A stretch of DNA of 64,000 bases from Pomacea canaliculata (lineage: Eukaryota; Mollusca; Gastropoda; Architaenioglossa; Ampullariidae), in NCBI RefSeq assembly GCF_003073045.1, contig NC_037596.1, positions 27,564,392-27,628,391 of the forward strand, written 5' to 3'. The notes below the pieces were generated by a model that saw nothing but the letters and a program-made list of their open reading frames with translations, was not told the origin of the DNA and ran no database searches. Below are positions 1 to 11,840 of this stretch, piece after piece (within the stretch, counting starts at the first letter, position 1; each line of letters begins with the position of its first letter). A program made the translations under genes and the position numbers.

Positions 1-1746
1 TTAAATAGTAATTGCTGCATGTTAAAAGTAACAAAATAATCGACAAATAATAAGTCAAAGTTGCATAACTTTCTAATTTTGCCAAAGATTACAACTTTCT
101 ACTTTATAGAAAGAGAACCGGAAAGCAAGGAATCATCAGCACAATGTGTAAACACAGTCATCGTTGGTGGTGTCGGAGCAGCTGCTATTGTCTTACTAAT
201 CAGCGCGGCAGTCCTCGTTGTGTGCATCATCAAACGACGGAGAGGTTTGCATGTCTAGAATTGTTTAATGTAGACTAATCTCTAACCTCACTTTATAGTG
301 TTGGTGGCACTGCAATCTGCAACAATCAAACGATTGTTAGACACACTGCGTTCTAATGAGTTCGTGCTCGTACCGCTAGAATTTTGCATTACTGCTCGAG
401 CAACCGGCGCATCTGTGAAAATTTTAACTCTCATATATCTTTGTTACAGGTGTTTCTTTTATTTCAACCACTGAGAAGAACTATAACAAACAGCTAGTAT
501 TAGCCTTCTACATTTAATATTGCTATGGATTTTTCTCTAATTTGTCGGATCATACATTGAACAGCCAAAACATATATTAAGCTTTACACATTTTGTGTAG
601 GATCTTTTTCTTCCTACAAAGTTTAGTCATTTATAATTGCACCAACGAACATTATCTTAACCATTTTTGTCTCCAGCCTTTTAGGATTTCATCTCAGTCC
701 GGTTATATTATATTTTATATTTGTGTTAACTATATTTTAATACTAAAAAATTAAAACCTAGCAATATTAGCGTGAAAACATCACCACAAAAATTGTTTAT
801 GAAAATTATGTTGCATGTATGCGTGCCTAACGACAGGAATGGCCAAGAAAAAAGAAAACCCGCTGTCCCATCTTTATGCAATCTTCAAGAGACAAAAGTC
901 GCAGGTTTTTACTGACCATCATTCAGCATCAGTGGATGAGATTTACTCTATCGCCGACTCAACTACTGCTGACCACGGGGTGGACAATGCAGCATTCAAT
1001 GAGACGATCCATAGCAGCGGGACTAGACACGTGACCTACGACAATAACTACGTGACACAAGAGATTGGTGGACACAAGACAGCAATGAAACCACTAACAA
1101 AGCCAATGCCAGTCACAGCAGGAAAACACAACTGTCAAAATTTATCAGGTAAGAATATTGTTTTGTTTGTCATTACCTATACACAATCGGAGAGGTACAC
1201 ACCGACCAACACAAGAAAACGTCTATAAAATGCATTCTGCTAAATATTTCATCATTGCTAACTAAGCGACAGACATGTTTTTGATGAAACTTGTAATTAA
1301 TCCATCTTTACAACAAGCCAGTGCTTCATCATATTTCAGAATCGATGTATGACTCGGGCCTCATGTCCGCCTGCATGGACCATAATTACGAAGACCTCTC
1401 CCCCAAGGGATATAAAGCAAAGTCAATTCTCAGGTACATGAGTGACTCGTACTTAGACTCCAGCCATCGCTTGATACACTAACAAAGATTATTTGATTGA
1501 CTTTCTGCTTATTTTACTTTTGGATGATTGTTCTGTGTAGTAAGGGCGAGACAATAAATTGTACTAATACTAATACTATATACGATTTGGTGATATTAGT
1601 GTTGATATATATCACAGTTAAAATTGTAATGTTTGTACACGATATTGAATGCTAAACTATACATTTCTTTTGGTCAGATACCTCCTATGGCCAAGGCTGA
1701 GAGGTGTAACAAAGATGAAAGTATTTATGAGAATGTGGGCAACTAA
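1..1746 (+). CDS. Ig-type receptor A, 3' part only: transmembrane exon and tyrosine-motif tail
   Basis: Cut by the window start, so its Ig domains are not visible. Exons seen: 110-244 (135 nt, phase 1-1), a short extracellular stem, a membrane helix starting near VIVGGVGAAAIVLL and a KRRRG stop-transfer; 837-1148 (phase 1-1), tail part 1 with YSIA, a Grb2-type YDNN and YVTQ; 1340-1433, tail part 2 with YDSG and NYEDL. The 3' end is ambiguous. Read-through of the donor at 1434 stops at about 1482, with AATAAA at 1553. Alternatively a terminal exon ending at 1746 encodes ESIYENVGN, where SIYENV fits the ITIM consensus. The strong acceptor at 1677 is out of phase with that donor, while a weak one at 1703 is in phase. 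The membrane exon has exactly the length of its counterparts in genes C and F, so family membership is secure. Ligand unknown. Confidence 0.75.
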
Positions 1747-4700
1747 AATCAGAATGGGTCTTATATTGCAGGTATGTGAAAATTCATGGTTATTCCGCTT
1801 ACAGTCTAAAAATCGGGGAAAATAAAAATCTCAGTACTAAGATTTTTTGTGCATTGAAATTATTACATACTATATTTTGGAAAATCTTTTTAATGATTCT
1901 TGCAATGTGCAGAAAAAATTGTAAACACAAAATATTACATCTTTATTGTGATGGGGCTGAACTTTATATTATTGGAATAAAATTTAAACGCGAGCAAATA
2001 ACATTTTATAACCAACTAAATGCTATTGGATAGGTATTACAGAAATTGTATTTATATATGTGTTTAAAATATGTATTTCTCCATATATGCAGTTTCGGTT
2101 GCAACAAAGTCCATGTTGGTGAAGACAGCACACGTGTGTTTAGTAAATCTTGCACCAATCATGTTACTCATCTCCATCTTATGCTGCATTCAGTATCATT
2201 CAGCAACATGCAGGATCAAAATTAACAAACACGGGTTATTTAAAGTTTCCTTACAGGTTAAAAAATAAATTGTAATTTTGTTAAAGCCATAGTTAATGCT
2301 CATCCTATGCATAATGATATCACAATGATCACTAATATCCTGCACGCTTTCTGAACAAAGCCACGAGGGAGATCGAGTAAGAAACCTCCTGTATATTTTA
2401 TTTTTTTTTTTTTTTGCAATGAGTAGTAACCTGATGTATGCGGATGTAGAATTATATCTGAATGTAGCAATAAGTTTTAAAGTAAAAAGGTAGAGTGTCT
2501 TTTTCTGTGTAAATAGCTTTTGAATCCTGAGTGTTTTATCAAGATATGCGGCCTAATACGATAACTGAGTTGTCGTTTGAAAAATATTTGTTCATGGACT
2601 ATTCCTTATTTTCTTGTCATGTTAAACCAATTTTCTTCTTTTTTTCCTAGCAAATGTTTATCCAGCACCTTAGTTCTATTTAATGTTTTAGTCTATACCG
2701 AATCCTTATATTTACCTTTACTAGAGCACTTTGATGTTTTATAACAAAAATGAGAGCCACATGCACGCGACAAGAATACAACACAATACAAACATGACAC
2801 TCATGTTCTGTCATCAAAATGCATGTCATTTTGTTATGTGGTCTGCTTAAATTTTACCTGCGTTTTTCAAGTCATGATCTTTTAAATGACAGACTGATGT
2901 TGAATTTTTTTTGTAAAGTAATAAGTTAGGTTGGTTGTATTAGTTCGCCTATTTTAAGAGTATATTTTAGTATATATAGTAGATTTTTTATTTAAAGTTA
3001 TGACATTCCAATTTGTAAGAAATTTCAATTTTTTTCTCTGTACTGTATACCTTTTTAAAAAAATATTGTGTAAATCCAGACCTCATAACTACTTTGTCTG
3101 CCGCAGTGTCTATCAACATAGATGGTAAAAGTGTTTAATTTTAGTTTTGGGCTACTTTAGAATCTCTCGATTTCACAGAGGTTAAATCCCTTCAATCATT
3201 CAAAGGTATGGAATTTCTCTCCACCACTGTACTATGTGCTGACATGTCACGTGTGTCATTTCCAAGTAGAACTAGTTTTTATAATCAGCCTCACATTTAA
3301 TCCTTTGTGTCTATTATGACACTAAATTATGACTAATCACCACACCACATAAAATTATTTTCAGTCTTAACATTACTCACCAAACAGACCCATCATAACA
3401 TGATTCAGTCTGCTCCTTCAGTCTCTGACAAGGAAATATTCCTCGTATTGAGAAGCATGAAGGATGTGGTGTGACTTTCCTACTTTCAGCGGCTGAACAT
3501 TTTACCTCATCTCCACTTTTTTCCTTGTCGTTCCTCTAGTGTCTTGTGCAATGAAAATTGTAATTATTAGTGTTCATGATATTTCTTTGTAAATATATTC
3601 GCTATTCTACCGGGATGAGATGTAGTGATAGTATGATTGTTTAATTTTTTTTCTGCTGAGCATCTCGCTTACGAAGAAAATTTTCTTTTCAGACTCAAAA
3701 TATTGTAGGATACTATGGATCAGATGTTTATTAATGGAAAAAATCTAGTTTCAATGACCAATATCCTTTAACAAAATCCCAGGAGGAAGTGACTAACAGT
3801 TTCATGACATTCCTTCTGTAATATGACAACTGTTACTCTTTTCCTGCCATGGCCAACACTTCATAGTTTTAGTTTTGTTTTCCTTGGTTTTGTCCTGTTT
3901 TGCTTTGCTTTTCCTTGTTCTTCGATGTTAGATCCTCGTTTTCGTCGAGGGCTTGTTTTCCTCGCCTGTGTCCCTTTTGTTCTTGCTGTACGAGTTTTTC
4001 ATTTGATTAAGACAGAAGGATGTTGTTTCTTGTATACATCGAACCAAATCTTAAAATGAAACGTTTTGATAATCGTCTTTATCATATCATTATTCTATGT
4101 TTCCTGTTGTATAACTTCTTGAGGTATGGTTAATGGTTGGGTAAAAGTAATAAATTGAGTATTAAAGGTTCACCTAGAAACTTGTGTATGTTTGCGAGTA
4201 TATATCTATGCTTCTGTCTGAAATGCACAACCCTTGTGCCTTAAGAACTGTTTAAAATAATATGAAAGCTGATATTTATCCATGCTTGAATATTAAGAGC
4301 TGAGGCATAGTGTCGGAGGTAAATTTAAACATGACTGTTTGATGACATTGAGTGTACATACGTATTTAATATACCTAAACGAATTTACATTAGAAATGTT
4401 TGTGTCACATAACATGTCAGTCGCTGGGTCTGTAGTTATTGTCAGGTAAACAGGGGGGCGACTGCGTTCAAATGACTACCTACCCAGGAAATAAAGACAA
4501 CTAAGATGAAGGAATGTAACAAATATTTGTAAAATATGCCTAAATAAAAAAAAGAATATTTTTGTTATTTATTACTTTATGGTCTAAATAAGTCACAGTA
4601 TGACAGATCACTTTGAGTATGTCTGATAGTGGGTGAGTGTGTGTATGTGTGTGTGTGGGGATTGTATGGAAGCTGAAGCTTGCAGTTAAATAATAGTATA

Positions 4701-4799
4701 CAAAGAGAAATAGAAAGAAAAAATATGTAAAAAGAGTATAGCCACAAACTTGTAAAAAATGATGAAAAAGTATCAAGTAAGATTAACGACGATACGAAT

Positions 4800-4970
4800 T
4801 CAACAAGAGGTATAACTCTTGAATGCTTAGCAATTATGTCAAAAAGGGTTATATCCCTTGACTTAATTTTTTTTTTAATTTTTTTTTTAATTAATCCTTT
4901 TTCGGACAAAGTGTTTAAACATAGTGCATATACCAGAGCGACGGTAGATTTTCCTTTTGGAACATAAAAC
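4800..4970 (+). repeat. 3'-flank block shared by the receptor genes, copy 1
   Basis: The stretch around ATAACTCTTGAATGCTTAGC, then TGTCAAAAAGGGTT and TCCCTTGA, recurs with changes at about 16565-16700 (3' of B), 24735-24850 (3' of C), 28985-29045 (3' of D) and 40187-40305 (3' of F). Its repeated place downstream of receptor genes suggests duplicated ancestral flank rather than a free mobile element, but a short interspersed repeat cannot be excluded. Confidence 0.55.
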
Positions 4971-7900
4971 ATATACTATTGTTCAATGTATTGACAGGAA
5001 ACAAACTAACAAAATATAAAACAAAGAAACCGAAAAATAAATCGACGCTTTAGCGTGTACTGATCAAACAATGTCACTCAAAGTGATTAAGGACTCAGTT
5101 ATAATCATTCAACAGCTTTAAATTTTAATTGTTGCTTTTTGACTTAGTTCGCAAAGCTAAAATATTAACATCATTATATAACATTCTAATTTGTTAGCTG
5201 TTACTGGTTTACATGTTGAAAGTCTAAGCTTTAATACTAAAAAATGATAAAACGTGTTTTATCAAACTTATTTTAGTCGTATACAAGCGTAGTATAAGCA
5301 TATTTAAAAACCGCGTTGTTTTTATCGCAAATGTGTGAAAATTTAAAATATGTTTTGAAAATGGGATTTCTTTAATACAGAATACAGTTTGTTTCAGACT
5401 TGACGTGCATGTTTGCAATGCTGTCATTTAGCTCAGAGTGTCTGTCTCAAGTCTTTTGACCGAAAGTAGATAATCACGATTTTCAAAATCTTTCATACAT
5501 CCAAACAAAATATAGTCTGTTTTCTAGAAATAGTAGATTGCACGCAGAGAGTGAACATAATCTCTTAAAATTTGAGAACTTTCACATTTTATTATCAAAC
5601 GTCCAACAGGACAAAAAATCGAATTCATCCACTGGAGCTAATGAGTTAGTGGTTGTGTCGAGTCCACAAAGCGGTTTCTAAGAACAGCAACAGGAGATGA
5701 GAATCTTTTGAGCCGATTATTCTGAATAAACCCATGTAGGACACTTCCTTTTCGGTCGAGTTTGCACACTTACTGTAAGTGGCTGGTTGTGTGACCATGA
5801 TTTGTAAAAAAAAAAAAAAAAAAAAAAACTACACATGAGCGGACCACATTTATAGACATTTACATTCAAACCACTGTACAATATTTCAGCAAAAAAAAAA
5901 AAATTCGGTTACACAGTTTTCGCGTTTCTAATCAATCGACACATTAATTTCAGACATGTGATGATCAAAAATATGCTAATCGTACAGTTTTTTTAATATA
6001 ATTACCAGTATTGGACCTCATTAAAAAGACAGAAAAAGCTTGAGGCCTATGCTACTATCCAAAGTTACAAAACTGTACTCCAAGATAATATACAGCTCTT
6101 AGTTCAGACATCATAGACAGCAACACCAAAAAGCCAAGAACTGTAGATACAAAGTATTAACAGGGATAAAGCTCTTATAATAGAAAGGACAGTTGTACCG
6201 GACACGGTATGAGTAGAAGGGAGAGGTTTGTACAAGCAGTTGTAACGATTATTTTGTCATGTATCTATATACATAAAAACTCTCCAATGTATATAAAAAA
6301 ATTATTTTGAAGAGCTTCCTTGTAGATATCAGGACAATCAATCATATGGTATGGCTTAAATATCGATTCCTTTCGATCTGTGTTAAATTGCATGTGGTAT
6401 GACTGCTATTGACAAAAGAAATAATGATCAATGTAACTACGACAGTAGGTCTCTATTGACTGACAGTTCGATTTCCAAAGACACGAAGGGTCACCCCACT
6501 GTGTAGTTTTAGGAAGGGACGTTTCATCTAGATTTTTCTGCAAACAAGACATAACGAGTGTCAATAAGGCCTGCCATTGTCAACTGCGTAGGAAGGATGA
6601 TACAGCGAATCAAGGCAATTAAAATGATTTCAGTACACAAGAATAGTGGTATTTATCTACAGGGATACTGTCATTTACAAAGAGGGACTGCCATGGAAAT
6701 GACAGTATGTCTTAGCCTTAAAAATACAGGATGCAACATGATGATGATGATGATGAGGGAGGAGGAGGAGGAAATTATATTATGATAATAATCGTAAAAA
6801 GATACCTAAACCTGTGACTGTGACAAGGCTGTCAACCGCTGCACCACATTTCCACTCGTGTCACGTTGACGTGGCCGTAAACATTTAGCAATGAAAAGAA
6901 AGACAAGGGCCGTTGTATGGTTTGGCGAGCAAAGAATACCCCGTTATTGAAGATCTGAAGCAAAAATCACAAAGACTGTTAGTCTGTGGGACACACCTAA
7001 CAAAGCACGACTGTTTTAAACGATATTTTACTTCTGAGGCGGTAGTTGTGAAGCGAGGGGAGGTAGGGCAACGGGAACTAAAGGACAAGAGGTTTGTTTA
7101 CAAAACTCGTACAGATCTCACAGATGTTGTTTTAGAAATATTTTTCAGTGACAAGGGTGCTTGTAGTAAATTAATATGAATGTAGTGTCCGCGGTGTCTG
7201 GAAGTCGCTTTCGAACTCGGCAACAAGACGCTTTTTGTTTTTTGTTTTTCCTATTTACCCCTAAGTAGCGACTTTTCTCTCACTCCTTACCTCCAGTACA
7301 AGATTTTTTTTTTAAAACACAGTATGATACTGTAGGATACAAAACCATAAAATACATCAACAAAACATTTTAAGATCTCATAACATATTGTACAAGCGTG
7401 TTTGCAGATATTTATACCATAATGATTCGTCAGTACATTGCTTACGTCAACTGTGGTAGGGAGCTCACTCCCAGCCTGAAGGAGAAGGGCTGCCCGGCCA
7501 CCATGCTTGCGGACGGTAGATAAACATGAGTTTCTGTACCCCATACCCCATTCAGGAGTACATTGATGGAGAGAAAAGACGGATCGGAAGGAGAGGAAAA
7601 TCGCCAGGCTGTGTGAATTGGAATTTCAAGACCGTTAGGTGTGTGGACTTCAAAACAAACACGTGACTGGAAAAGAGAAATGCACCGAAAATTAAAGATA
7701 AATATTGTTATGTGTTTCTTTGTATTGTGTCATTTTAAAAAAATATTGTTATTTTGTTGCAACCGCTGACACCTTTTTAGATGTAGAAATAATAAATAAA
7801 CACACGCTAGCCAATTGGTATTTATACTTAAAACACTTTATTGAGGAAATATCATATGCTAAGTTTTCAACCGGATATCAAAAAACATTACTCAGCAAAA

Positions 7901-8205
7901 TAATATTAGGAAGCAAATATATTTAAACCATAGGCAGTATTTATGCAAAACAGAAGTGTTCACAATAAGATACGGCATTGACTTTATCTCAAAGTGAAGC
8001 AAGAGTTAGAAGCACACACCACAACAGTCACTTACCTCGCATTCTGTAAAGGACTGCCTTCGATGCATAACGAAAAATTTACATTCACTGTAGAAGGTAT
8101 TTTAAAAGATATATTGTCGGCTGTCTTCTTGGTCTGTAAGAATATAAACTCAAATTTAAAAAAAAAAATTTTCTTACTGATGAACTGCAGTAAATCCTTC
8201 CTCCC

Positions 8206-8230
8206 CCAACACACACACACACACACACAC
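8206..8230. repeat. (CA)n microsatellite
   Basis: Uninterrupted CA dinucleotide run of about 12 units in intergenic DNA. Confidence 0.9.
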
Positions 8231-8628
8231 GTATGCGAGCATACATACGCATACACCTAAAGCTGAAGCATGCAGGCACCAGAGTATATATATATAAGCA
8301 TTGCGTTGCATTAATATAATAAATTACAAGATATAACACCTATTGACAAACTTGAAATCCTTTCTATTTGATTTTAGTAAACATGGCGGCGCGTCGTAGT
8401 AAATGTGTCTTACTTGTGCTAAAAGATAATCATGGCCCGTTTTTTTCATGTATGAGAATACGAATAAATGTACAGAATGGATCATGGTAGCTTATGTATA
8501 TCTTACGACTCAATATCTTGCACTAAACTTTATTTCATCGTTTCACACTACTCGGTCAATGCTACTTGTCTAAATAAATGTTTCTTTGTCTTCATTCACG
8601 CAGTTCTTTGAAGCTGATTGCTAAGTAC

Positions 8629-9440
8629 TTATTGAAGACAACACAGATAGCATACTGATGAAGAAGGATCGTACCTCTGGGTATCGCCAGACTCGTTTCT
8701 CACACTGTCCATCACTCCACAACCATCACCAGAGCAGGTTACCTGCAGGACAGGTGGAAAGTAGTCGTCGTCACAGGTGACGTTGGCTGTCACACTCCAG
8801 AGTGTTCGTTGAATCGTCACTGAGTGGAGAGATTCATTGATGTCGAGATGACTACACTCCGGATCTGAAAATGGACAGAAATTGCTACTAAGTCGATTTC
8901 AGATTATTTAGGTAGAATATTTTTACCATTTCAAGACATAAAATGTATCTGGTATAAAATGCTATTTTTCAGCTTAGCGACGTATACCATTATATATTTA
9001 ATATTTTCTTTATTTTTAAAAATATTTATAAGTATAAAATATTAATTCCAAACTGCATAAAATATTAATGTATCTTTTTATGAAGTATTAAAAACTATGA
9101 AAGGTAATTTGATAATTAAATGTAGGGAAAAGGTAAACAAAATCAGACCTTACCTACCCCCCAGTAAACGGACAAATTCTTGATATCGTCTCCTGTTGAA
9201 GACATAAATGGATGAAGTAAACACCTAGAAAACTCATCATCAAAGGCGAATGAAATGCAGTGAGGGTATTCTCGACACTTTCTGGCGCAGTCGAGCTTTG
9301 ACCGAGCAGAAACCTCCATCTCGCAATCGTTTATAGATGTTTGTGCAGTTCTACGGAAAGTCTTCAACGTTAGAGCAGCCAAGGGTCATGTGACTAGCCA
9401 TCCATAGGCACGCAGAAATCATGATTCGTGTAAGGCTCAT
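8629..9440 (-). CDS. Secreted PAN/apple plus CCP-like protein, probably damaged
   Basis: Read on the minus strand. Exon 1 runs 9440 to 9154. Its ATG opens a signal peptide (MSLTRIMISACLWMASH) followed by CSNVED, which matches the start of the PAN domain in the lectin gene (CSTEDL). A one-base frame change near 9365 then shifts into FRRTAQTSINDCEMEV and the rest of a PAN/apple domain, with DCARKC, CISFAF and RCLLHP. Exon 1 ends at a good GTAAG donor in phase 1. Exon 2 runs 8864 to 8629 and opens in matching phase after TTTTCAG. It encodes CSHLDIN, VTANVTCDDDYFP and VTCSGDGC, resembling half of a sushi/CCP module, and ends in TAA with a minus-strand AATAAA near 8530-8535. The frame change suggests a recent pseudogene or a sequence error. 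A CAA/CAG run lies just upstream. Likely extracellular recognition; partner unknown. Confidence 0.55.
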
Positions 9441-9446
9441 GGCTGA

Positions 9447-9522
9447 AACAACAACAACGACAACAACAACAGCAGCAGCAGCAACAACAACGACAACAAC
9501 AACAACAACAACAACAGCAACA
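9447..9522. repeat. (CAA/CAG)n trinucleotide repeat
   Basis: About 25 imperfect CAA, CAG and CGA triplets directly upstream of the start codon of the minus-strand PAN gene. It yields spurious poly-Thr, poly-Ala and poly-Cys reading frames that are not genes. Confidence 0.9.
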
Positions 9523-9649
9523 AATGGTCAGCATCTTTATATCTCGCTGCTTACTTTTCGCTCTTGTCAACAGGAGGAAATGTTTTCTAATTATATCCAT
9601 GTTCCTAAAAAAGTATCACTAAGACTTTTCTGCAAATTCTAAGTATGTA

Positions 9650-11840
9650 AGTGCTTACCTCTCTAAATAAATTTACTCGACATAAAATATAAATTATATT
9701 CTTACCTCATTGACTGATTACTAGTCGGAAGATGTAGAACGGAGAGGTCGCTTTTTCTTCAGCCTTTCGGAGAAATGTCTTCGAAATAAATAACAAGCTC
9801 CTAGCGGTAAGATATTTGTTTGTGGAACACATGCGCTGCCATGGAAACGTTGCGCGTGCGAAAAATATTCTGCTTTCCCAAGGTCTAGAAAATTGATCCC
9901 CAGGATGTCGCAAGGGAAAATTTTTCCCAATCTTTCAGCAAATCATTCTATCTATCTTTTGCAAACATGTAATTCAATAAATCATTACCTTGTCTTTAAC
10001 AGTAAACTTTTCTTTGACACATCCGGTAGTTTCATCTTCGCCACAAAAGAAAGAAAACACAGCGTCTCCTGTTCTGTTGTCTGTTAAAAAGTAGATATGT
10101 ATCTTTGGTAAACATCGACCTGGCAGGTAAATACACTTATTGAAGAGAGAAAATCTGATAGCACAGAACATTGTCTTGAAATCATTAAAACCGCTTTAGT
10201 TTTCTATTGAAATCTTTCTCGCCGTATATATTATTTTTAATTTTTAAAACTGGTAACAGGACACCCCCAGAGATTAAGTTTTCGGATCCGGTCTAGACTG
10301 TAAACAAACCGGGTCCAAACCACCACGTCGACACTTTTCAAACGATAATTTCTGCATCTTCAGTTGTGTATATTTTTTTTTTGGGTAAATAGTGGGTACC
10401 CAGATATATTATTATTATCCTGGAGGTCGATGCAAGATGTGGACATGCCCTTAGGAAAGTTCCAGTGTTGAATGGATGTAAATAAACATTTGATCCTATC
10501 ATGTCTACCATTCCGACAAACACAATCTGAAGTATTTCATGGGTGTGATTAACTTTGGTGCTTGTTCTATACCCGTATATTGCGACCTACTTCCGTCAGT
10601 CGATCCAGCTGTCAGGTAGATACCTATTCTAATGTTGATAACAAATTTTAAAAAGAATTTTTAGATAAAGAAAAGATCTTAAAAAATCTAAGAAAAGTAC
10701 ATAGCTAAACCAGGATAGCTTATATAATAACAATACAAATAATTACCAACATTGCAAAAATCACATTATTTTGCCAATACGAATCCACTAAGACACAGAG
10801 AAAGATATCGACACTCCTTTCATTCATTCCAATACAGTTTTCACCCTCAATCACTCCAACATTACAGCTGAAGAAGGAGGATGATAATCCATGCTGAGTT
10901 TTAACACATGACTTTGTATTATATTTAATATCTTTTATTAATTAATCAATCCATATTTCTTGTCTGTATCAGGCACAATCCAGGTCAATTACTTTTACGT
11001 TTGTTTACAAAATAATTTAACACTTTACTACCTATGTCATAGCAGAGCAGTTTTCCTACAGACATAGTGAAAGGCCTTCATGTAATCAATGAAAGTTCAC
11101 ATCAGTCTTTTCTTGCGCTTTAAACAAATATCAATTAGGCAGTGCACCGAAAAAAAGGGTTGACAGGTTTCATCTTGGATGTTATCATAGCCGTTATTAT
11201 TGCCTACATCATCTAGCGATTAATATGTTAGCATGTACACATCAGGAACTTTAAAAATATGTAAAAATCAGTAAAGTCAATCACATAAAATGTATATGAA
11301 TGACGGCAGCAAAAGTGTTTTTTTTTCCTATACTCTACATATTACACTTATATTCAAACAGGAACCTACTGTCTCAGTGATTGCTAATGACAAATATATG
11401 TTTCTAAATGTCCGAGTCCATTATTATGTACATTAACATCATCAAACATTGTACAGCGACCTTGGTCTAAATAACAAATATAATGACACTCTCTAATGTC
11501 CTTTAGTCTGCACTAAACAATGGAGATATTGTATAGAAAACTTAAAGCCTTAAGAGGAAATATTTCCTGTCTGTCACCGTTAATTAATCCTGATTAAATT
11601 GCCAGTGTGAATACATGTAAGTGGTGGCACACGTCCACATAGCTGTCTGCCAAAGGTTTTACACGAGGAAGTGAAGACTATCAGATGGTTGGTGGCTGCA
11701 AGGTTTGAAGTTCTCTACTCTAGACACATTTCAAAATTGTGATAGCAAATTAATCTTAAAAACATTCTTTTCCCTTTCCATGGAATATTCTGAAGTGTCT
11801 AGAAAACGTGTGGTGTTCATAAAAGCGACAGAAGACAGTG
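9650..11840. other. Intergenic region upstream of receptor B
   Basis: No convincing gene. One minus-strand stretch (about 10086 to 9987) has acceptor- and donor-like edges and an open frame, but it belongs to no model I can build. The promoter of receptor B should lie near the 3' end of this stretch; no clear TATA box or initiator could be assigned. Confidence 0.5.

Larger units (their letters stand above)
2050..8520. other. Intergenic region between receptor A and the minus-strand PAN gene
   Basis: AT-rich DNA with poly-T and poly-A runs, short GATGAT (about 6738-6758) and GGAGGA runs, a GT-rich stretch near 4630-4660 and a CA run at 8206-8230. Short open frames here (for example 6885-7179 on both strands) lack splice context and recognisable domains. 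About 4800-4970 matches a block found 3' of receptor genes B, C, D and F. I see no supportable gene. Confidence 0.6.

Noticed and set aside
1776-2268. 65-85 aa frames after gene A
   Set aside because: AT-rich, low complexity, no domain and no relation to other tail exons.
6558-7179. Overlapping 67-88 aa frames on both strands
   Set aside because: No splice context, no recognisable domain, atypical composition; expected by chance in this length.
9394-9642. Poly-Cys and poly-Thr/Ala frames on both strands
   Set aside because: Produced by the CAA/CAG repeat; no domain and no splice context beyond the signal-peptide start used for the PAN gene.
9707-10171. Minus-strand open frames and an exon-like stretch (10086 to 9987) with matching splice edges
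   Set aside because: No downstream exon continues it in phase without a stop, and no recognisable domain. Kept only as a note.
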